Source: an uncultured Christensenellaceae bacterium (GTDB lineage Bacteria; Bacillota; Clostridia; Christensenellales; MGBC116941). From it: 44,282 bases of DNA. The position numbers were made by a program, and so were the translations under genes. The notes beneath the pieces were generated by a model. That model worked only from the letters and a program-made list of their open reading frames with translations. It searched no databases and was not told where the DNA came from. The DNA is taken from positions 81,846-126,127 of the forward strand of contig CAJUEF010000001.1 of NCBI GenBank assembly GCA_910585035.1. Direction: 5' to 3'. Below, piece by piece: positions 41,741-44,282 of the stretch. Position 1 is the stretch's first letter. Every line of letters starts with the position of its first letter.

Positions 41741-42917
41741 AACAGTTGGGCTGATGGTAACGGGAGGAATTGCCGCCTATAAGGCTCCCGTTCTTGCAAG
41801 AGAGCTTGTTAAAAGAGGATTTGATGTGGTGAGCGTTTTAACGGAAAACGCTCTTAATTTTGTGACTAAATGCACTATGGAAACTGTTACGAAAAATAAA
41901 TGTCACATTCAGTCCTTTGATGATAATAAAAGATATGATGTTGAACATATTTCGCTTGTAAAGCAATGTGACGTGCTTGTTATTGCGCCGGCAACGGCAA
42001 ATATAATCGGTAAAATTGTATCAGGCATTGCAGACGACTTGCTTTCAACAACGGTAATGGCATTTAAGGGAAAAGTTTTAATCGCTCCTGCCATGAATGA
42101 AAACATGTACTTAAATCCAATTGTACAGGATAATATTGATAAACTAAAGCAATACGGATACACAATTATTGAACCTGAAAAAGGCTTTTTAGCCTGTAAC
42201 GATAATGGCGTAGGCAGAATGCGCAGTATTTCGGATATATGTGATGCTGCGGAATATGCCTGCTTTGAAAAAAAGGATTTAGAGGGTAGGCATGTTCTTG
42301 TAACAGCAGGTCCTACAAGAGAGATGATTGACCCTGTTCGTTTTATATCGAACCGTTCTTCAGGGAAGATGGGATTTGAAATTGCAAGGGCAGCTAAGCA
42401 AAGAGGAGCAAAGGTGACCCTCGTTTGCGGTCCCAACAATCTTCAGGCAATATATGGAGTGGAAACTATTGATGTCATAACTACAGAGGATATGTTTAAT
42501 GCTTGTATGGATATATTTGATAAATGCGATATGGTTATAAAAGCTGCTGCGCCATGTGATTTTTGTGTTGCAGAAAAGTATGACAATAAAATAAAAAAAT
42601 CTATACAGGGTGAAAATATTCAGCTTTCTTTTGGACACAACAAGGATATTTTAATGGAGCTGGGAAAGAAAAAAAGGCATCAAAAGCTTGTTGGCTTTGC
42701 TGCCGAAACACAGAACTTAAATGAATATGCGAAAGTTAAATTTGTTCAAAAAAATCTGGATATGATAGTAGCTAATGATGTGACAAAAATGGGAGCAGGT
42801 TTTAATGTGGATTCCAACGTGGTTACTTTTATAACAGGGGCGGGAGAAACGGGATTTCAGGGAACTAAGCTGGAAGTTGCTCATAGAATGTTTGATATTA
42901 TAAACGATGTTTGCTAA
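41730..42917 (+). CDS. coaBC: Bifunctional phosphopantothenoylcysteine decarboxylase/synthetase CoaBC
   Basis: Two steps of coenzyme A synthesis. N-terminal CoaC flavoprotein: GGIAAYKAPVLARELVKRG, the active His in YDVEHISL, PATANIIGKIVSGIADDLL, APAMNENMY and the Cys in FLACNDNGVGRM. C-terminal CoaB: LVTAGPTREMIDPVRFISNRSSGKMG, AAAPCDF, and VGFAAET. 395 residues. Its end overlaps priA. Confidence 0.96.
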   Translation: MKNKTVGLMVTGGIAAYKAPVLARELVKRGFDVVSVLTENALNFVTKCTMETVTKNKCHIQSFDDNKRYDVEHISLVKQCDVLVIAPATANIIGKIVSGIADDLLSTTVMAFKGKVLIAPAMNENMYLNPIVQDNIDKLKQYGYTIIEPEKGFLACNDNGVGRMRSISDICDAAEYACFEKKDLEGRHVLVTAGPTREMIDPVRFISNRSSGKMGFEIARAAKQRGAKVTLVCGPNNLQAIYGVETIDVITTEDMFNACMDIFDKCDMVIKAAAPCDFCVAEKYDNKIKKSIQGENIQLSFGHNKDILMELGKKKRHQKLVGFAAETQNLNEYAKVKFVQKNLDMIVANDVTKMGAGFNVDSNVVTFITGAGETGFQGTKLEVAHRMFDIINDVC

Positions 42918-44282
42918 AGTAATTGTTGATATAACCCGAAGCAAAGTTGACAGGGTTTTTGATTATAAAATTGATAATGAAATTAAAATTGCACTAGGAC
43001 ATAGAGTACTAGTGCCTTTTGGTATTTCAAATAAATTATTTGAAGGTTTTGTTATTGGGATAACCAAAACAAGTAAATACGATAAAGATAAAATTAAATT
43101 TATTAAAGATGTATTAGACGAATATCCTGTGTTAAATAAAGACCAAATTGCTTTAGCTTTCCACATGAGAGAGGAATACGGCTGTACTCTTGCTGATGGG
43201 TTTCGCTTGATGCTTCCCGGGAGACTTCATGGACTGAGAGAAAAAACAAAGCTGGCAGCCAAAATTATAAATAATGATATATCATCCTGTTATACTAAAG
43301 ATGGAAGGGAAAAAGCTCCTGTTCAAATAAAGGTGTTTGAATATTTGAAAAATAACGAAGAAGCTTTTGTTTGCGAAATTGAGAGGCATATTTCGGGAAG
43401 CGCCTGCGCTATAACCGCTTTAAAGAAAAAAGGTATAATAGAGGTGTTTGCAAAAGAGATTATAAGAAAACCTTACTGTGCCAAAGAATATGATGGAAGG
43501 CAGGTTCTTTTAAATTCACAGCAAAAAGAAGCTGTTGATATAATATGCGATAATATGTTTTCCGGAAAAAGGTTTTTGCTTCATGGCATTACAGGCAGCG
43601 GAAAGACCGAAGTATATATGAGATTGGTAAGGTACTGCATTAGTAAGGGCAAAGGGGCAATAATACTTGTGCCGGAAATTGCGTTAACTCCTCAGGCGGT
43701 TGAAAGATACCGCTGTAAATTTGGCGATAAGGTGGCGCTGTTACACAGCAGACTTTCTCAAGGTGAACGGTTTGATGAGTGGAAAAGGATTTTAACAGGT
43801 AACTGCAATGTGGTTTTAGGGCCGAGATCCGCTGTGTTTGCGCCGGTAAAGGATCTTGGCTTAATAGTAATTGACGAAGAGCACGAGGGGGCATATTCTT
43901 CAGACAGTTTTCCAAGGTATGACGCAAAAGAGCTTGCCGGCTTTAGAATAAAAAGTTGTGGAAGCCTTGTTCTTGGAAGCGCAACCCCGTCTATAGAGAC
44001 ATATTATAACAGTATAAATGGTAAATATAAGCTGATTGAGCTTACGAAAAGAGCTAACAATATGCCTTTACCGGATACACATGTTGTGGATATGTCTGAA
44101 GAGCTTATAAGTGGAAACAAAACTATTATAAGCAATTTTCTGTATGAGAAAATAAACGAGAGGCTTGAGAAAAAGGAGCAAATTATTTTGCTTCTTAATA
44201 AAAGAGGATATTCGTCTTTTGTAATGTGCAGGGGCTGTGGCAGTGTGTTAAAATGTCCTCATTGTGATGTGTCTCTTGCTTA
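42907..44282 (+). CDS. priA: Primosomal protein N' (replication restart helicase PriA), 5' part
   Basis: Open to the window edge, so the 3' end is missing. 458 residues visible. N-terminal DNA-binding domain (VIVDITRSKVDRVFDYKI, RVLVPFGISNK), then a helicase domain with Walker A GITGSGKTEVYM, LVPEIALTPQ, DEEH box (VIDEEHEGAYSSD) and GSATPS. The first zinc-binding Cys pairs (CRGCGSVLKCPHCD) come just before the end. PriA reloads DnaB at collapsed forks. The ATG at 42907 overlaps coaBC by 11 bases, as usual for coaBC-priA. Confidence 0.95.
   Translation, partial: MFAKVIVDITRSKVDRVFDYKIDNEIKIALGHRVLVPFGISNKLFEGFVIGITKTSKYDKDKIKFIKDVLDEYPVLNKDQIALAFHMREEYGCTLADGFRLMLPGRLHGLREKTKLAAKIINNDISSCYTKDGREKAPVQIKVFEYLKNNEEAFVCEIERHISGSACAITALKKKGIIEVFAKEIIRKPYCAKEYDGRQVLLNSQQKEAVDIICDNMFSGKRFLLHGITGSGKTEVYMRLVRYCISKGKGAIILVPEIALTPQAVERYRCKFGDKVALLHSRLSQGERFDEWKRILTGNCNVVLGPRSAVFAPVKDLGLIVIDEEHEGAYSSDSFPRYDAKELAGFRIKSCGSLVLGSATPSIETYYNSINGKYKLIELTKRANNMPLPDTHVVDMSEELISGNKTIISNFLYEKINERLEKKEQIILLLNKRGYSSFVMCRGCGSVLKCPHCDVSLA

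Noticed and set aside
1..44282. CRISPR arrays, tRNA, rRNA, insertion sequences, toxin-antitoxin or phage genes
   Set aside because: No regularly spaced repeats, cloverleaf sequences, transposase motifs or phage proteins were seen in any gap; nearly all sequence is accounted for by housekeeping genes.

Overview
The window is a chromosomal core region of an AT-rich Gram-positive anaerobe, most likely class Clostridia. The evidence is endospore genes (spoIVB, a spo0A homologue, spoIIM), a SCIFF peptide with its radical SAM maturase, separate secD and secF, a bifunctional Rel enzyme, HemZ, and gene order matching the rbgA-rnhB-dprA-topA-trmFO-hslVU, dxs-tlyA-argR-recN-spoIVB-spo0A, pcrA-ligA, gatCAB and yicC-gmk-rpoZ-coaBC-priA blocks of Firmicutes. 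Every gene is on the + strand. I see no tRNA, rRNA, insertion sequence, CRISPR array or prophage.

Layout. 1-9451: the 3' end of rbgA, then rnhB, yraN, comM (yifB), dprA, topA, trmFO, hslV and hslU in tight, often overlapping order, closed by a terminator near 9594-9630. 9638-10266: a promoter followed by a gene-free stretch of about 580 nt. I identify it as OLE RNA (ornate, large, extremophilic), because it is highly structured and is followed by a membrane protein of OapA type and then by dxs-tlyA-nadK-argR-recN. 16434-16800: a spacer built of palindromic and direct repeats. 16801-20455: a sporulation block with an intact SpoIVB protease, a Spo0A homologue whose receiver domain is shortened and lacks the phosphoacceptor Asp, SpoIIM behind a sigma-E-like promoter, and a DacF-type protein that has lost all three penicillin-binding-protein catalytic motifs.

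20452-22036: a strong housekeeping promoter overlapping the dacF-like stop codon drives scfA (SCIFF precursor, too short for a standard ORF cutoff) and scfB (radical SAM/SPASM maturase), with a hairpin between them. 22095-31419: secD-secF, then recJ, rel, dtd, a metallo-beta-lactamase-fold hydrolase and hemZ. 31486-36784: an FAH-family gene, a TrpR-family regulator (yerC) preceded by a possible 7-codon leader ORF within an inverted-repeat structure, pcrA and ligA. 36881-39941: gatCAB with its own promoter. 39927-44282: yicC, gmk, rpoZ, coaBC and the 5' part of priA.

The most notable content is the OLE RNA/OapA pair, and the combination of a phosphorylation-site-less Spo0A homologue with a catalytically dead DacF homologue around spoIIM. 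The second suggests either rewired or decaying sporulation control. All family assignments were made by reading motifs; no database search was run.
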